NCBI GenBank assembly: GCA_020853525.1
Contig: JADYYS010000011.1
Coordinates: 1-64,000, forward strand
Length of the DNA stretch: 64,000 nt
Source of the DNA: Ardenticatenales bacterium
GTDB lineage: Bacteria > Chloroflexota > Anaerolineae > Epilineales > Epilineaceae
Reading direction: 5' to 3'
Made by a program: the position numbers and the translations under genes. Shown piece after piece: positions 38,242-46,856 of the stretch. Each line of letters opens with the position of its first letter. Position 1 is the first letter of the stretch. The notes beneath the pieces are model-generated. The model searched no databases, had not been told where the DNA came from, and saw nothing but the letters and a program-made list of their open reading frames with translations.

Positions 38242-41200
38242 CGCACCGTCACCCGTCCGACCTTCACCCACCCGTCGCTGCCCGTCGCGCCGTCGCCCGT
38301 CGCGGCCACCGGCGCGTCGCTCCCGTCGGCGGCCGTCAGGCGGACGACGATGTCGTAGCGACCGGCAGCCTGCACGTCGGCGACGAGGATGTGGCGATCA
38401 CGGATGACCTCGCCGCCGATCCACGACGTGATCCGCCGCCGGCCGTCGGCGGGGGCGAAGCCTTCGGCGGACACGACGTCGCCGTCGCCATTCATGAAGC
38501 CGATCCAGAAGAGCTGGTCGGTATCGGATTGCGTCAGCGCCTCCCACCACAACGTCACCGTCACCGGGGCGTTCGCGTCGACGCGGCTGGCGGCGACCTC
38601 GGCCGCACGGAGCTTGGCGAGGTCGCCGAACGTGACGTCGCGCGGGGCGTCGGACGGCACGTCGGGCGGCGGGTCGTAGATGCGGAGGGGGCCGTCGATC
38701 GTGAATGGTGCGGTGAGTGACGCCCAGCCGTCCGGACCTTGACCGCGCAAGGGCCGCTGATCCGCGTCGAGCAGCGTGAAGCGGATGAAGCCCTCGCCGG
38801 CCATCGCGCGGCCGTAGATCGGGGCGTAGTAGTCCGCTCGGAGGCGGTCGCCGGCTTGCCACCGGTCGACGGGCAGCGCGACGATCGGCGCCGTCATGTC
38901 GCTGACGTTGGCGCCGATCGTGTCGGTGATGCGGATGTGGACGAAGGCGGGCAGAGACGTGGGGGTCCCGACCGTGGCGGTCGTCGAGGTCGAGGCGCCG
39001 GCCGGGACGGACCAGACAGCGGTCACCGCCGCGGCGTTGCCTGCCTCGACCGGCCGGTCCACGTCAAAGCCCCAGAGCGCGGCGGCGTCGGCGAGCGGAG
39101 CGTCGATGTGGCCGTGCGTCAGGCCCAGCGCCGAGTCGTCGAAGGCGACGGCGGCGCGGCCGACGTCGATCGGGAAGGCGAAGACACCGTCCGGCAGCCG
39201 CTGCTCGTCCGTCAACGGCGTCGGATCGCCGGCCGGACGTGCCGCGGCGTCGAGGCGGCGGCCGGTGCGGCCATCATAGACGCCGATCAGCAGCGTGTAG
39301 CGTCCGGGGACGGTGCCGGCCGGGACGGACACGACGCGGCGGTCGAGCGCGGTCTCGTTCAGCGGCCATTGCGAGGTGGGGCGACCGGCGGCATCGAGCA
39401 GCGGCCGATCGTCCTGGGCAAGCCGACGCGCGCCGATCACGCCGACGTCGGCGGCCGGAACGAGATGAAAGAAGCCCACGAGGTCGGCGTCGACCGCGGC
39501 CGGGCGCTCCCAGCGCAACGTGATCGGCAACCCACGCCCGGGCTCCGCCGCGCGTGTCGGCACGTCGATGCCGACGAGGACAACGCCGACGGCCGGATCC
39601 GCCGGATCACGGTCGAAGTAGCCGATCGGCTCCGACAACGCCGCCGTCGTGCGGATCTGCATCGTCGTGCTGACACCGGACGAGGCGCCGCCGTCCGCCG
39701 TCGGGTCTACGCCCGCCGGCGCGCCGCCGCTCGTCAGCGGATCGACGACGGATGGACCGGCGGTGTCGGTCTGGACTTCCGGCGCCCGGTCGAAGCGCGA
39801 TACGCGCAGCTCGTCGTACGCGCTGTCGGCGGTGCGGTAGGCGTTCACGGCCAGCGCATCGTCGACGCGGCGGAGGGCGCGGTACGGGACGACGTCTTCG
39901 TAGCGGACCCACCAGAGGCGTTCGTGCGTGATGAACGCTGCCTCGAGCAGCGCGTCGACGGCCTCGTCCGTCGCGTCCGGATCGACCTCGATGACGACGA
40001 GGGGGCCGCTGTAGCCGCGGGCGAAGCCGGAGCCGGCGCGGACGAGGACGGCGTCGCGGGCGGGGTCGGCGCGGTCGTCGATGAAGTGGGCCGCCGGCTC
40101 CCAGTTGCGGTTGGCGAAGACCCAGCCGTACGTCAGATCGCCCACCTTCATCGTCAGCTCGGGCGCCACGACGGGCGTTGGGGCATGGTCGGGGCGGGCC
40201 TCGGGGCCGAAGTAGCGGTCGATCAGCTCGGGGTCGAGGATCCGCTGGAGCTGGTTGCGGTAGAAGACGAAGTAGTCCGTCATAGCCGGGTCGATGTCGT
40301 CCATGCCGTACGCCGTGCCCTTGAACTGCGGGCCGACGACGGATCGGTAGCGCGTGGCCAGCTGGAGCGTCTCGGGCGAGGGCTGTGCGTTCAGGTAGGC
40401 CGCCGCCTGGTCGAGCCCCTCGCCCCAGCCGAGGAGGAGCGCGAACTCACCGGCCCGCGATCCGCCGACGAGCGGGTTGTAGCCGTCCAGGAAGTAGGGG
40501 CGGTGGGCATAGAGCGTGAAGGCGAGGGACCACGCGACGGCGAGCGCGCCGAAGGCGATGGCGCCCTCGGCTTGGATGGCGGCCATCGTGGCGTCCACCG
40601 ACGATGTCGCCGACGTCGCTGAGGTCGCTGAAGCCGCCGAAGCTGCCGAAGCCGTCGACGCGTCGGTGTCGTCCCGATCGTCCGCCTGCTTGCGGCGCAT
40701 GCCGCGCTCGCCCCATGCGACCAGGGCGGTGGCGATGCCCCAGCCGGCGACGATGTTCAGTGCCGGGAAGACGGGCAGGAGGTAGCGGTCGAACTTCTTG
40801 GCGCCGCCGGTCATGATGAGGGCGAAGAGGAGGGCGAAGGCGACGAGGGCGAGGAGGATCGGGCGGACGGTGCGTGGTGGGACCGCGGGGAGGCGTTCGG
40901 CGGCGGGCGAGGGCACGGCATGCCGTGCCCCTACACGGCCCTTGGGCTGGACCCCCAGGCTCGCGGGATCGTCGTCTGGCAGGCGCGCATCATCTAAGAG
41001 CCCCTCGTTCTTGCCACCACCGTGGTGTAGGGGCACGGCATGCCGTGCCCCCGCGCGGTCCCCGGAACGACCGCCGGCCTCCACCAGTTCACCGCCTGGC
41101 TGCGCACCACGGCGCCGCCATCCGAACCACGCCGCCAACACCAACCCCAGCATCGCCACCGGCGTCGTCCGCAGCGCCCACGCCACCGGGTAGAAGGCGG

Positions 41201-42146
41201 GTCCGGGGTCGACGACGGGCCGGCCCCAGAAGTAGTTGCCGCCCTCGTGTCCCTGGTCGGCGTAGCTCTCGGCGCCGCCGAGGACGTCGGCGAGCGACCG
41301 GATCGGATGGACCCACATGGCGGGCCAGACGACGACGTACGCGGCCGTCGCCGCAGCGCCCCACATCGCCAGCGGCGCCACGACATCGCGCGCCAGCGGG
41401 ACGACGAGGCCGAACGCTTCGCGCACGGTCCGCGGGCGTCGAACGGCGAGGGCGTCGGCGGCGATGAGGAGGCCGGCGACGGGGGCCATGAAGAGCGCGG
41501 GAGACTTATTGACGGCGGCGAGGCCGGCCATCACGCCGGAGAGGAGGAGGTCGCGACGGCGTCGTCCACGGTGGAGCCACAGCAGCAGCCATAGCAGCGA
41601 CAGCGTCATGAGCGTCGTCGTCACGCCGTCGAGGTGGAGGACGCGGCTGTGGGCCACGTAGAACGGGTCGAGGGCGACGACCAGGCCGGCGACGAGGGCG
41701 ACGCGGTGGTCGAACAGGCGGCCGAGGAGCCAGACGATGAGGCCGATCGCCAGGCTGATGAACAGGGCGATGCGGAGGCGGCCGCGGAAGAGGCGGGTCG
41801 TGATCTCGTCCAGCGCCGGGCGGGGCGCGTCGCTGACGAGGTCGCTCGGGTTGATATCGCGGCACGCGATCCGCCAGTCGGCATCGTCGTCGATCGGCTG
41901 ACCGAGGCCGCCGAGCCACATCGTGACGACGCCCGGGTGCTCTTTCTGGTAGGTGGCGGCGAGGTCGCCGGTGGCCAGGGCGTGGTAGAAGTTCGTGCTG
42001 CGGCAGGCCCAGCGGGTTTCGTCGGGAGTGAGGAAGACGTCGAGCTTGGGGAGGCGGACGGCGGCGGCGGCTAGGGCGATGGCGACGGCGAAGAAGGCGG
42101 TGGCGCGGCGGAGGGCGGTGGGGAGGCGGGGGTTGGGGGGGGTCAT
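38238..42146 (-). CDS. Large family-39-type glycosyltransferase with C-terminal beta modules
   Basis: 1302 residues. The N-terminal 520 residues are a GT39 membrane domain (LTPDETRWACRS, KEHPGVVTMWLGG, VWPAMWVHPIRSL, GAKKFDRYLLPVFPAL), paralogous to the neighbour at 36541. The remaining 800 residues are extracytoplasmic beta modules with PGRYTLLIGVYDGRTG and related phrases. Between two membrane helices an insertion of about 60 residues contains GARHAVP twice, each encoded by a palindromic repeat in opposite orientation. A second Ala/Ser-rich insertion (DVADVAEVAEAAEAAE read on the other strand) lies near 40600. ATG overlaps the upstream stop. Confidence 0.8.
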   Translation of the reverse strand: MTPPNPRLPTALRRATAFFAVAIALAAAAVRLPKLDVFLTPDETRWACRSTNFYHALATGDLAATYQKEHPGVVTMWLGGLGQPIDDDADWRIACRDINPSDLVSDAPRPALDEITTRLFRGRLRIALFISLAIGLIVWLLGRLFDHRVALVAGLVVALDPFYVAHSRVLHLDGVTTTLMTLSLLWLLLWLHRGRRRRDLLLSGVMAGLAAVNKSPALFMAPVAGLLIAADALAVRRPRTVREAFGLVVPLARDVVAPLAMWGAAATAAYVVVWPAMWVHPIRSLADVLGGAESYADQGHEGGNYFWGRPVVDPGPAFYPVAWALRTTPVAMLGLVLAAWFGWRRRGAQPGGELVEAGGRSGDRAGARHAVPLHHGGGKNEGLLDDARLPDDDPASLGVQPKGRVGARHAVPSPAAERLPAVPPRTVRPILLALVAFALLFALIMTGGAKKFDRYLLPVFPALNIVAGWGIATALVAWGERGMRRKQADDRDDTDASTASAASAASATSATSATSSVDATMAAIQAEGAIAFGALAVAWSLAFTLYAHRPYFLDGYNPLVGGSRAGEFALLLGWGEGLDQAAAYLNAQPSPETLQLATRYRSVVGPQFKGTAYGMDDIDPAMTDYFVFYRNQLQRILDPELIDRYFGPEARPDHAPTPVVAPELTMKVGDLTYGWVFANRNWEPAAHFIDDRADPARDAVLVRAGSGFARGYSGPLVVIEVDPDATDEAVDALLEAAFITHERLWWVRYEDVVPYRALRRVDDALAVNAYRTADSAYDELRVSRFDRAPEVQTDTAGPSVVDPLTSGGAPAGVDPTADGGASSGVSTTMQIRTTAALSEPIGYFDRDPADPAVGVVLVGIDVPTRAAEPGRGLPITLRWERPAAVDADLVGFFHLVPAADVGVIGARRLAQDDRPLLDAAGRPTSQWPLNETALDRRVVSVPAGTVPGRYTLLIGVYDGRTGRRLDAAARPAGDPTPLTDEQRLPDGVFAFPIDVGRAAVAFDDSALGLTHGHIDAPLADAAALWGFDVDRPVEAGNAAAVTAVWSVPAGASTSTTATVGTPTSLPAFVHIRITDTIGANVSDMTAPIVALPVDRWQAGDRLRADYYAPIYGRAMAGEGFIRFTLLDADQRPLRGQGPDGWASLTAPFTIDGPLRIYDPPPDVPSDAPRDVTFGDLAKLRAAEVAASRVDANAPVTVTLWWEALTQSDTDQLFWIGFMNGDGDVVSAEGFAPADGRRRITSWIGGEVIRDRHILVADVQAAGRYDIVVRLTAADGSDAPVAATGDGATGSDGWVKVGRVTVR
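40911..40934 (-). repeat. Palindromic repeat, copy 4, inside a gene
   Basis: GGGCACGGCA plus its reverse complement, then CTAC. The core is identical to copies 1 and 5. In the GT39 frame it encodes GARHAVP. It continues into ACGGCCCTTGGG, matching the flank of copy 1, so the repeat unit is at least 35 bp there. Confidence 0.75.
41027..41053 (+). repeat. Palindromic repeat, copy 5, inside a gene
   Basis: GTAGGGGCACGGCA then the matching reverse complement, in the opposite orientation to copy 4, 92 bases away in the same GT39 gene. It again encodes GARHAVP. The two copies bracket an insertion of about 140 bases that holds frame. Confidence 0.75.
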
Positions 42147-44812
42147 GGGCCGCCCTGCGCGGCGATCACGTTCACGATGGCCAACCGCACGCGCGTCGTG
42201 CCGGCGTCCGGACCCGCGCTGACGGGCAGCCGCTCGCCCGTTTCGTAGTCGTAGATGCCCACCAGCAGATGGTACTCGCCCGGCGGTTCGTCCGGGGCGA
42301 TATCGATGACCCGACGGTCCAGCACGGTCTCGCCGGCAGCGAGCGATGCGAGGGGACGCGGCTTGCCGCATACGGTCTCGGCCGGAGTCCGCGGCGGGCC
42401 GTCCGCTTGGCCGATCGTGCGGTCGCCTTCGCGCTCGAGGTGAACGAAGACCTGGGCGTTGGGAGAGATGGTCGACGCCAGGGCATGCCAGGCGAGGGTG
42501 AGCGCGATCTGGTCGCCGGGGAGCACGGCGCGGGCGCCGTTCGTGAAGAAGGCGGCGGAAACGGACGGCGTTTCGAGGCTCCAGCCGTCCAGGATCAGCG
42601 TGGGCGGCTCGCCGAACACGTCGCTTCGATCATGGTCGACGATGCGCCCTGGGTCATCGAAGGGCAGACCGGCGTCATAGTGCGGGTCGGTCAGCTCTCG
42701 GTCGAACTCCCTCTCACGAGTCCCCAACCCCCACACAGCCGGGCTCTCGAGCCCAAGCTCGATCGGACCGCCGGGCAGAACGCCGCCGCGCTGCCAGAGC
42801 GATATGCCGTGCGGGCCGCCTCCGGAAACGTGGCCGATCTTCGCGAACCCGGCGGCGGCGACGTCTTCATCCGACGGCGGCGCATCCCGGGGCTCTTCTT
42901 CGCCAAGTACCGGCTGGACATCCTGGACCGCATCCGCCACGAACATCCAACGCGCATCTTCCCCACATCGCGGAGCCCCTCGACTGTACCAAGCCGTGAC
43001 CGCCGGCTCTTCGTTCGAGTCGTATTCTCCGCCCCACTGCATTCCGCCGATCGCCTTCCACCCCGCCCGGTACGGAAACCCGAACCACCCGCTCCCCGGC
43101 AGCTCCGCGAACGGGTACCACGCCCCCGCCACCTGCACGTCCGGGTAGCCGCGCTTGTAGGCCACATCGTGTTGGACGAAGACCATCCAGCTGTAGAACG
43201 CGCTGTAGGCGGCGACGATGGCGAGGGAGGCGGCGAGGGCGCCGGCGACGGGCGTTGCCCAGCGGCCTGCGCCCCCAACCCCCGGCGAGCTTCGCTCGTC
43301 GACCCCTCCCCCAATGCTGGGGGCGGGGTGTAGGCGGTTCCACACGGTGGCAATCGTCAGGGCCGCGATCAGGCTCAGCGCCGGGAACACGACGTGAAAG
43401 TGCGTCCGCGGCGCCTCCACGAGCGTGGCATAGAAGAGCACGGGTGCGGCCAGCCAGAGGGCGGTGGTGGTCCAGGCGGGGTCGCGCGGAGCGGCGAGGA
43501 CCACCAGGGCCAAGGCGACGCCGATCACGAGGATGGCCCAGCTCCGGCCCTCGATGTCGTCCGTGAGCGCGAACCACTCCGGGCGCAGGACGAGGGCGGG
43601 GATCGCCAGCACGCCGAACGCGGCGGCGGCCCAGCCGGCGCGGGGCCAGCGGCGGATGAGGCGCGCCGTGACGGCGGCGGCCACGAGGAGGTCGATGGCG
43701 AACAGGTAATACGCGCTGCTGTAGAAGTTGGCGAGGCCCATCCACTTCGGCAGTGCATCGTACGGCGCGCCGCCGCCCTCGCCGCCGCCCCCGCCGAGAC
43801 GGACTTCGACGAGGTACTTCAGCGTCGTGGACTGGAAGTACGGGTGGCGGACGAGCGGGACGTAGAACGCGGACAGGAGCGCGGTGCCGAGCGCGAAGCC
43901 GGCGGCGACGGCCCACCGTTCGCGGCGCAGGCTGCCGGGGACCGCGCGCCAGCGGGCGACGACCAGGTAGGCGATGGCGGGGGCGGTGAGGGCGGCGTCG
44001 TAGTGGGAGAGGAGGCCGCAGGCGAGGAAGAGGGCGCACAGCACGAGCCACCGTCCCGCCCCGTCGCGATCGTCGTCCGCCGCGTGCCGATACCGCCACG
44101 CGCACCACAGCGCCAACGTCCCGAATAGGAACACCAGCGCCTGATACTGCACGACCCGCCCGAAGGCGATGAAGAAGCCGTTGAGCGATAGGATCACCGT
44201 CGCCGCGAGCCCGACGCGCGCCCCGAACAGCCCGCGGCCGACGACGAGCAGCGCGGCCAGCCCGGCCAGCATCGCCACCGCGAACGGCAGGCGCGCCGTG
44301 CCCTCGTCGATGCGGCGCTGCACGGCGTAGACCTCGGCGGTGATCAGGATCTCCGCCGGCCCCTTCTTGTGGACGTAGATCGCGTCGTGCCGCCCGTCGA
44401 TCGTGGCCGCGGCCTTGTGGAGGACGAGGGCCTCGTCGCCCTGGAACTCCGACCAGCCGAGGTTCGGGAGGCGGAAGAGGGCGGCGAAGGCGATGACGGC
44501 GGCGACTGCGAGCCAGGTGCGGCGGTCGAGGGGGCGGGGGCGGCCGCACGCCTGGCCGCCGCGCCAACGCTGGGCGCCGGCGACGACGACGGCCAGGAGG
44601 AGCGTCGCGCCGACGAACGTCGCCCCGCGCACGCCCCACGGCGTCGCGTTCAGCGCCATGCCCGCGACGACGCTCCACGCGTAGCCGAGGCCGAGCGTGA
44701 GGACGATGCGCTCGAGGGCGTCCGTGCGGTCGCGCCACGGCAGCCAGGCGTCGGCGAGGACGGTGCCGGCGAGCGCGACGAGGGCGAGCCAGGCGAGGGA
44801 GGAGGCGATCAT
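42143..44812 (-). CDS. Family-39-type membrane glycosyltransferase with C-terminal beta module
   Basis: 889 residues. Two or three helices precede the conserved loop EFQGDEALVLHKAAATID, and about ten more follow, then a soluble C-terminal half ending with a beta module (QIALTLAWHALAST...QVFVHLEREGD...ETVLDRRVIDIAPDEPPGEYHLLVGIYDYETGERLPV). Its stop overlaps the ATG of the 38238-42146 gene, so the three GT39 genes form one operon. The start at 44812 lies 6 bases after a TATGAT -10 box, indicating a leaderless transcript; an in-frame extension upstream is unlikely. Confidence 0.82.
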   Translation of the reverse strand: MIASSLAWLALVALAGTVLADAWLPWRDRTDALERIVLTLGLGYAWSVVAGMALNATPWGVRGATFVGATLLLAVVVAGAQRWRGGQACGRPRPLDRRTWLAVAAVIAFAALFRLPNLGWSEFQGDEALVLHKAAATIDGRHDAIYVHKKGPAEILITAEVYAVQRRIDEGTARLPFAVAMLAGLAALLVVGRGLFGARVGLAATVILSLNGFFIAFGRVVQYQALVFLFGTLALWCAWRYRHAADDDRDGAGRWLVLCALFLACGLLSHYDAALTAPAIAYLVVARWRAVPGSLRRERWAVAAGFALGTALLSAFYVPLVRHPYFQSTTLKYLVEVRLGGGGGEGGGAPYDALPKWMGLANFYSSAYYLFAIDLLVAAAVTARLIRRWPRAGWAAAAFGVLAIPALVLRPEWFALTDDIEGRSWAILVIGVALALVVLAAPRDPAWTTTALWLAAPVLFYATLVEAPRTHFHVVFPALSLIAALTIATVWNRLHPAPSIGGGVDERSSPGVGGAGRWATPVAGALAASLAIVAAYSAFYSWMVFVQHDVAYKRGYPDVQVAGAWYPFAELPGSGWFGFPYRAGWKAIGGMQWGGEYDSNEEPAVTAWYSRGAPRCGEDARWMFVADAVQDVQPVLGEEEPRDAPPSDEDVAAAGFAKIGHVSGGGPHGISLWQRGGVLPGGPIELGLESPAVWGLGTREREFDRELTDPHYDAGLPFDDPGRIVDHDRSDVFGEPPTLILDGWSLETPSVSAAFFTNGARAVLPGDQIALTLAWHALASTISPNAQVFVHLEREGDRTIGQADGPPRTPAETVCGKPRPLASLAAGETVLDRRVIDIAPDEPPGEYHLLVGIYDYETGERLPVSAGPDAGTTRVRLAIVNVIAAQGGP

Positions 44813-44818
44813 CGGCGA

Positions 44819-44824
44819 ATCATA
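44819..44824 (-). promoter_or_regulatory. -10 box of a leaderless promoter
   Basis: On the minus strand TATGAT-TCGCCG-ATG places the -10 hexamer six bases before the start of the GT39 operon. The transcription start would coincide with the ATG. Thirty bases away a second TATGAT faces the opposite direction. Confidence 0.6.
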
Positions 44825-44853
44825 ACCCGATACCCGCCCGTCCCGCGGCCGTG

Positions 44854-44859
44854 TATGAT
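44854..44859 (+). promoter_or_regulatory. -10 box for the Uma2 gene
   Basis: TATGAT on the plus strand about 65 bases upstream of the Uma2 start, divergent from the leaderless GT39 promoter. A GGGAGGAGG ribosome site lies in the predicted leader. No clear -35. Confidence 0.45.
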
Positions 44860-44925
44860 TCGGCGGGTGCGGGAGCGCTACCTCGCGCCTGGCCGCCGCA
44901 AGTCCGGGAGGAGGATGTTCCGTCC

Positions 44926-45534
44926 ATGGCCATTCCACAAACCGTAACCCTCTTGACGCCCGAAGAGTATCTCGCCGAGGAAGCATTGGCTGAGTTCAAG
45001 CACGAGTACATGGACGGGGTTGTCGTCGCGATGAGTGGCGGCAGCCGTTACCATTCGTGTGTCATCATGGACCTTGGCTCGATGGTCAACGGCCAGCTTC
45101 GCGGAAGCGACTGCCAGCCGTTCGAGAGCAACCTGCGCGTGCGGACCGATGCGAACCACTTCGTGTACCCCGACGTCACGGTCGTTTGCGGCGAGACCCA
45201 GTTCTCTGACGACGGCTACGACAACCTGCTAAACCCAACCGTGATCTTCGAAGTGCTTTCGCCGTCGACCGAGGCCCACGACCGCGGCGCCAAATGGTTC
45301 CGCTATCGCCAGATGCCCTCGCTCCAGCAGTACGTCCTCGTCAGCCAGGACAGGCCGCAGATCGAGGTCTTCACGCGCAACGGCGATGTCTGGACGTACA
45401 TCGATGTACAGGGCCTCGACGCCTCACTGCAACTCGATGCCATCGGCGTGACGCTGGCGCTCGGCGACGTATATGCACGCGTCAAATTCGACGAGGATCG
45501 CGCGGTGGGCCTGATCGGCGAGCCGGGGGACTGA
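44926..45534 (+). CDS. Uma2-family (DUF820) putative restriction-like endonuclease
   Basis: 202 residues. Typical Uma2 features: MTPEEYL-like start (LLTPEEYLAEEA), FKHEYMDGVVVAMSGGS, YPDVTVVCG and VIFEVLSPSTEAHDRGAKWFRYRQMPSLQQYVLVSQDRPQIEVFTR. These supply the PD-(D/E)xK acidic residues (Asp of YPDV and Glu of FEVLS). The family is abundant in Cyanobacteria and Chloroflexota, and its biological role is unclear. The site GGGAGGAGG is about 12 bases from the ATG. Confidence 0.92.
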   Translation: MAIPQTVTLLTPEEYLAEEALAEFKHEYMDGVVVAMSGGSRYHSCVIMDLGSMVNGQLRGSDCQPFESNLRVRTDANHFVYPDVTVVCGETQFSDDGYDNLLNPTVIFEVLSPSTEAHDRGAKWFRYRQMPSLQQYVLVSQDRPQIEVFTRNGDVWTYIDVQGLDASLQLDAIGVTLALGDVYARVKFDEDRAVGLIGEPGD

Positions 45535-45782
45535 GCGGCACGAGCGGCCGCGCCACGTCGGTGTGCGCGTGATCGTCGTTGCCGGGGATCCCCACGCATC
45601 GCCCGGGTGGATCGTCGGAATCCCATAGGCGATCCGTCTCGATCGCCTGGGCGATTCGGCAGATTCACATGAGGGATGTGCGCGCGACCCTGCCTAGCCT
45701 CGATGCGCGGCCACCATGATCGCTCCCATGATCGCTCCATCGGCGGTCGGCTACCCAACAATCCAAGGAACGGAGCACGCCC

Positions 45783-46781
45783 ATGTCCTCCACCATCCAC
45801 GGCCTGCACCACATCACGTGCATCGCCGGCGACCCGCAGCTGAACGTCGACTTCTACGCCGGCCTGCTCGGGATGCGCCTCGTCAAGCGCTCCGTGAACC
45901 AGGACGTCCCGGACACCTACCACCTCTTCTACGCCGACGGCGCCGGCACGCCCGGCACGGACCTGACGTTCTTCCCGTGGCCGGCGATGGAGCGCTCGCG
46001 CCGCGGCATCGGCTTGGCGGTCGAGGTCGCGCTGGCGGTGCCGGCGGCCAGCCTGCCCTACTGGCACGATCGGCTCACGGCCGCGGGCGTCGACGTCGGG
46101 CCGACGGACGGCGAATCCGTGGGCGGCGACGCAGCGGCCGGCGCCGGCTTCGTCACGCGCTTCGGCGAGACCGTCCTCCCCTTCCGCGACCCCGACGGCC
46201 TCCACCTCGCCCTCGTCGCAACGGACGACGACCGCCCGTTCGTGCCGTGGGACAAGAGCGCCGTGCCCGTCGCCCACCAGATCCGCGGCCTGCACGCCGT
46301 CCGCATGTGGGAGCGCGACATGGGCCCGACCGTCGCCGCCCTCACGACGCTCCTCGGCATGACGCCGGCGGGCGTGGAGGACGGCTGGCACCGCTACGCC
46401 GCCGGCAGCGGCGGTTCGGGGACGTACGTCGATGTGCGCGAGCTGCCCGAGGAGCGGCGCGGGACGTGGGGCACGGGCGGCGTGCATCACGTGGCGTGGC
46501 GGGTGGACGACGTGGCCGAGGGGACGGCGCTGCGCGAAATCGTCGAGGACGCGGGCCTGCGGCCGTCGCCCGTCATCGACCGCTTCTGGTTCGAGAGCAT
46601 CTACTTCAAGGAGCCGGGCGGCACGCTCTTCGAGCTGGCGACCGAGGGGCCGGGGTTCGGGCGGGACGAGGACATGGCGCACCTGGGGGAGCAGCTGATC
46701 CTGCCGCCGTGGCTGGAGGTGCATCGGGGGGCGATCGAGGGGGCGTTGCCGGCGCTCGTCTTGCCGGAGGGGTCGCGTTGA
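45783..46781 (+). CDS. VOC-family ring-cleaving dioxygenase-like protein
   Basis: 332 residues, two vicinal-oxygen-chelate halves. Metal-ligand motifs include GLHHITCIAGD, GGVHHVAWRVDD and YFKEPGGTLFELATEGPGF. It resembles the MhqO/MhqA group of putative hydroquinone or catechol dioxygenases. ACGGAG lies 9 bases before the ATG. In other bacteria mhqO-like genes respond to quinones; no such regulator is present here. The 248-base spacer upstream contains short repeats (ATGATCGCTCC twice) but no gene. Confidence 0.88.
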   Translation: MSSTIHGLHHITCIAGDPQLNVDFYAGLLGMRLVKRSVNQDVPDTYHLFYADGAGTPGTDLTFFPWPAMERSRRGIGLAVEVALAVPAASLPYWHDRLTAAGVDVGPTDGESVGGDAAAGAGFVTRFGETVLPFRDPDGLHLALVATDDDRPFVPWDKSAVPVAHQIRGLHAVRMWERDMGPTVAALTTLLGMTPAGVEDGWHRYAAGSGGSGTYVDVRELPEERRGTWGTGGVHHVAWRVDDVAEGTALREIVEDAGLRPSPVIDRFWFESIYFKEPGGTLFELATEGPGFGRDEDMAHLGEQLILPPWLEVHRGAIEGALPALVLPEGSR

Positions 46782-46856
46782 ACGGGACGCGCCGTAGTCG
46801 CGCACGTACATAAGGTGAGGACGAATCTCCTCTCATCGACCGCGCGGAGGAAAGCA

